Part shown: piece by piece, positions 5,170 through 6,010 of the stretch
Layout: each line of letters starts with the position of its first letter
Position numbering within the stretch: the stretch's first letter is position 1
Assembly: GCA_025966215.1 (NCBI GenBank)
Contig: JAOPVM010000448.1
Coordinates: 1 to 6,010, forward strand
Source of the DNA: Klenkia sp.
Lineage (GTDB): Bacteria > Actinomycetota > Actinomycetes > Mycobacteriales > Geodermatophilaceae
Direction of reading: 5' to 3'
Length of the DNA: 6,010 nucleotides
Notes under the pieces: generated by a model
Told to the model about the DNA's origin: nothing
Databases searched by the model: none
The model's input: the letters and a program-made list of their open reading frames with translations, nothing else
Program-made: the position numbers and the translations under genes

Positions 5170-5175
5170 ACCGTA
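5170..5175 (-). promoter_or_regulatory. Possible -10 element of a leaderless promoter
   Basis: TACGGT on the minus strand fits the TANNNT actinobacterial -10 pattern and ends 6 bases before GTG 5163. Transcription would therefore start at or next to the start codon. No clear -35 is seen. This is inferred from position and motif only. Confidence 0.35.
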
Positions 5176-5360
5176 GTACCGCGGTCGGCGGGCGACGACG
5201 GCTCGAAGGAGGCGATCCCGGACCCGAGGCCGGATGGGCGCCGGCCACCAGCGTTCCGCCCCCGTGCGGGTGACGCTGTGTGCACGTCGTGTCGCTGCTG
5301 TGCGCGGGTGACCTGCATGATGTGCCGGACTCACCGGTCCGAACTGGAAGGCACCACCTG
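5176..5360. promoter_or_regulatory. Divergent intergenic region upstream of the membrane protein gene
   Basis: The promoter of the membrane protein gene should lie here. An interrupted inverted repeat is visible: CAGCGT (5249-5254) pairs with ACGCTG (5273-5278), and inside it CCCG (5261-5264) pairs with CGGG (5267-5270). It may be an operator or chance. I cannot pick a -35/-10 pair with confidence. Confidence 0.25.
5346..5351 (+). promoter_or_regulatory. Shine-Dalgarno for the membrane protein gene
   Basis: GGAAGG ends 9 bases before ATG 5361 and supports that start over in-frame upstream codons. Confidence 0.75.
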
Positions 5361-5918
5361 ATGACGACGCCCGGCCCGAACGACCCGATCGGCTCCGGTC
5401 CCCGGGACCCGAACGCCGGCCAGTCCGGTCAGGGCTGGGGGCAGCAGCCTCCGCCGGCCGGCCCGCCGCAGCCCGGCCAGCCCCCCCAGCAGTTCGGTCA
5501 GCAGGGCCCGCAGGGCGGCTTCGGTCAGGACCAGCAGGGGCAGCCGTGGGCGGGCGCCGGCGCCTCCGGCCAGGGCCCGGTCCAGCCGGAGAAGCCGAGC
5601 TGGAAGAAGCGCCTGCCGCTGGTGATCGGTGCCGTCGTGGTCGCCCTGGCCCTCGCGCTGGGCCGCAACCTGCTCGGCGGGGGTGAGCCGGAGGTGGGCG
5701 ACTGCACGGATGCCAGCCCCACCCAGCTCGAGGTCGTGGACTGCGACTCCGACGAGGCCGCCTACCGGGTGGCCGGTGTGCTCGAGGACGTCAGCCAGAA
5801 CGACCTGGAGGGCGACCAGACCCTCTGCACCACCGACTACCCGGACTCCGTCGCCTACGCGGTCACCGAGACCGACCCGGCCGAGCAGGGCACCGGCTTC
5901 TGCCTGGAGTCCATCTGA
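5361..5918 (+). CDS. Single-pass membrane protein with LppU-type four-cysteine domain
   Basis: A 185-residue protein in three parts. Residues 1-78 are a disordered Gln/Pro/Gly-rich tail (GQGWGQQPPPAGPPQPGQPP and similar). Residues 82-84 (KKR) precede one membrane helix, LPLVIGAVVVALALAL (85-100); the positive charges place the tail inside the cell. Residues 110-185 form a small acidic external domain with four cysteines, C115, C128, C156 and C181, in the order VGDCTDASP, EVVDCDSDEAAYRV, TLCTTDYP and GTGFCLESI. This arrangement (GDC...VDCxxxxAxYRV...C...FC) resembles the LppU/SCO3897 family of actinobacterial envelope proteins, likely forming two disulfides. There is no lipobox; the membrane helix is the anchor. 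Family function is not known to me. ATG 5361 has a good Shine-Dalgarno. Two palindromes follow the stop, so the gene appears to be transcribed alone. Confidence 0.85.
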   Translation: MTTPGPNDPIGSGPRDPNAGQSGQGWGQQPPPAGPPQPGQPPQQFGQQGPQGGFGQDQQGQPWAGAGASGQGPVQPEKPSWKKRLPLVIGAVVVALALALGRNLLGGGEPEVGDCTDASPTQLEVVDCDSDEAAYRVAGVLEDVSQNDLEGDQTLCTTDYPDSVAYAVTETDPAEQGTGFCLESI

Positions 5919-5925
5919 CCGACCG

Positions 5926-5949
5926 TGTCGCCGAGTCGACTCGGCGACA
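5926..5949. terminator. Perfect 24-base palindrome after the membrane protein gene
   Basis: TGTCGCCGAGTC is followed at once by its exact complement, centred on GTCGAC, seven bases after the stop codon. As RNA it makes a strong stem with a small loop. There is no T-run, so it may be the first of two tandem terminator hairpins or a DNA-level protein site. Confidence 0.5.
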
Positions 5950-5994
5950 GGACGACAGCCCCCGGTGGACCTCGGTCCGCGGGGGCTGTCGTCC
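5950..5994. terminator. Long hairpin terminator, 15-base perfect arms
   Basis: GGACGACAGCCCCCG (5950-5964) pairs perfectly with 5980-5994. The 15-base loop can fold further through GGACC (5967-5971) and GGTCC (5974-5978). It abuts the preceding palindrome with no gap. Like many actinobacterial terminators it lacks a T-run. It probably ends the membrane protein transcript and may serve a convergent gene beyond the right edge. Confidence 0.75.
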
Positions 5995-6010
5995 GTCCGG
6001 GCTCAGCGGG

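Noticed and set aside
4387..5361. A 324-codon plus-strand open frame over the two small Cys-rich genes
   Set aside because: It runs through the end of one gene and antisense to two others, with no domain and no ribosome binding site. The minus-strand frames contain recognisable motifs instead.
6003..6010. Possible end of a minus-strand gene at the right edge (TCA at 6003-6005 reads as TGA)
   Set aside because: Only one or two codons are inside the window, so the frame cannot be tested. It would fit a convergent gene sharing the 5950-5994 terminator, but this is a guess.
1..6010. Defence system, prophage, transposon, CRISPR or biosynthetic cluster
   Set aside because: I found no transposase, integrase, nuclease, helicase, Cas, NRPS or PKS motif, no repeat-spacer array and no tRNA-like attachment site. 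Composition is uniform throughout.

Overview
The window is very GC-rich, uses GTG starts freely, and has G or C at almost every third codon position. It also encodes a mycothiol-dependent isomerase-family protein. Together these point to the chromosome of a high-GC actinomycete that makes mycothiol. I cannot name the genus from the sequence; a Geodermatophilales-like organism is only a guess. No tRNA, rRNA, CRISPR array, insertion sequence or phage gene is visible, and the base composition looks uniform, so this reads as ordinary chromosome rather than an island.

Layout. (1) Positions 1-1833, plus strand: the last 17 codons of an unidentified gene overlap, by a GTGA junction, a mycothiol-dependent maleylpyruvate isomerase-family gene. 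An 89-base gap follows, then a YhbW/MsnO8-type luciferase-like flavin oxidoreductase. These may form a small redox or catabolic transcription unit. (2) Positions 1840-2076, minus strand: a small Cys/His protein whose stop lies 6 bases from the oxidoreductase stop. (3) Positions 2077-2283: a 207-base divergent intergenic region with repeated motifs. (4) Positions 2284-3252, plus strand: a 322-residue all-helical, ferritin-like protein, ended by a perfect 32-base palindromic terminator. (5) Positions 3317-3703, minus strand: a small protein with a helix-turn-helix-like segment. It converges on the helical gene across that terminator. (6) Positions 3866-4627, plus strand: an unrecognised 253-residue protein with a beta-rich, possibly PH-like N-terminal half. 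(7) Positions 4632-5163, minus strand: two small Cys-rich proteins in tandem. One is a zinc-ribbon-like protein with no usable ATG, GTG or TTG start at its N-terminus. The other belongs to a conserved actinobacterial small-protein type. (8) Positions 5361-5918, plus strand: a single-pass membrane protein with a Q/P/G-rich cytoplasmic tail and a four-cysteine external domain of LppU type. Two abutting palindromes follow it.

Most of the genes are small, of unknown function and alternate in strand, with very tight convergent junctions (6 and 4 bases). I see no clear multi-gene defence, biosynthetic or mobile system. The most unusual feature is the zinc-ribbon gene, which seems to start at ATC behind a near-perfect Shine-Dalgarno. 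The next is the concentration of three tiny metal-binding-type proteins on the minus strand.
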